Shown piece after piece: positions 5,405 through 5,810 of a stretch of 5,810 nt of DNA. The DNA is from Gammaproteobacteria bacterium (GTDB lineage: Bacteria > Pseudomonadota > Gammaproteobacteria > JAPPPA01): contig JAPPPA010000320.1 in NCBI GenBank assembly GCA_028817755.1, positions 1-5,810 on the forward strand. The letters run 5' to 3'. The position numbers and the translations under genes are program-made. The first letter of the stretch is position 1; each line of letters opens with the position of its first letter. The notes under the pieces are model-generated. The model did not search any database, was not told the DNA's origin, and saw only the letters and a program-made list of their open reading frames with translations.

Positions 5405-5810
5405 TTACGGCAAGTGTGGCTGAGCGAGGTAGTCGTTTGACTGCATTTCTAACAGGCGGCTTTGGGTGCGTTCGATTTCGAATTCGACGCGTTTGCCTGT
5501 GTATATTTGAGTTATGGGGGCGGCGGCGGAAATAATCAACTTCACGTTGCGGTCGTAGAACTCGTCAATCAGGTTGATGAAGCGGCGGGCTTGGTTTTCC
5601 ATTTCCCAGTTCATTACCGGCACATCGCTCAAAATCACGGTGTGAAATTGGCGCGCGAGTTCGATGTAATCGTTTTGCGAGCGCGGGCCATCGCACAGCT
5701 CGCCCCAAGTACACCACCCCACGTCTTCGGCCAAGCGTTGGCAACGCAGTGGGCGCGCGTTAATGGTGATATTAAAGTCGGTTTTAGCGGTGCCGGGTGC
5801 CAGCTTAGAA
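5405..5810 (-). CDS. zapE: ZapE (AFG1/YhcM-like ATPase), C-terminal part only; N-terminus beyond window
   Basis: ZapE is an AFG1-type P-loop ATPase that associates with the FtsZ ring in E. coli; its mitochondrial relatives (AFG1/LACE1) act in protein quality control. The minus-strand frame is open from the window edge (SKLAPGTAKTDFNITINARPLRC) to TAA at 5405-5407, about 134 residues. The family is about 370, so the P-loop and Walker B regions are outside the window. Recognisable C-terminal family sequence includes WGELCDGPRSQNDYIELAR, FHTVILSDVPVM, ARRFINLIDEFYDRNVKLIISA and the ending SRLLEMQSNDYL. No start is visible; the TTG at 5734 is an internal Leu codon. qmcA follows on the same strand after 68 bp. 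The part seen is intact. Confidence 0.95.
   Translation of the reverse strand, partial: SKLAPGTAKTDFNITINARPLRCQRLAEDVGWCTWGELCDGPRSQNDYIELARQFHTVILSDVPVMNWEMENQARRFINLIDEFYDRNVKLIISAAAPITQIYTGKRVEFEIERTQSRLLEMQSNDYLAQPHLP

Noticed and set aside
1..5810. A novel defence, mobile or biosynthetic system
   Set aside because: All six genes belong to well-known core families with intact motifs, gaps are short, and there are no unknown genes or foreign-looking composition; only regulatory oddities remain.

Overview
The window looks like core chromosome of a gammaproteobacterium. The order alaS - lysC - csrA on one strand is the arrangement known from Pseudomonas and its relatives. The encoded AlaRS, CsrA, QmcA, NfeD (YbbJ-like) and ZapE sequences all resemble their gammaproteobacterial counterparts closely. 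Genus and species cannot be named from this stretch. Coding density is high, base composition looks even, and there is no insertion sequence, phage gene, CRISPR array or tRNA.

Plus strand, 1-3914: the window opens inside alaS (alanyl-tRNA synthetase, roughly the first 115-120 residues missing). Next come an 88-bp gap mostly filled by a 71-bp palindromic repeat, lysC (aspartate kinase, 412 aa), a 113-bp leader region with hairpins, and csrA (64 aa, GTG start). csrA ends in a symmetrical terminator that can serve both strands.

Minus strand, 5810-3972: the C-terminal third of zapE enters from the right edge. A 68-bp gap separates it from qmcA (SPFH/stomatin-like membrane protein), which is followed 12 bp later by a short nfeD (ybbJ-like) gene. 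qmcA and nfeD are almost certainly one operon and converge on csrA.

The genes cover translation (AlaRS), entry to the aspartate-family amino-acid pathway (LysC), global post-transcriptional control (CsrA), membrane quality or microdomain organisation (QmcA/NfeD) and cell division (ZapE). No undescribed multi-gene system is visible. The points most worth a second look are regulatory. The first is an in-frame internal start in lysC with a near-ideal Shine-Dalgarno, predicted to yield a separate 161-aa regulatory (beta) subunit. The second is the GTCATTGCGAG-type palindromic repeat jammed between alaS and lysC. The third is the csrA leader, with a hairpin next to a ribosome-binding site that carries two GGA motifs.
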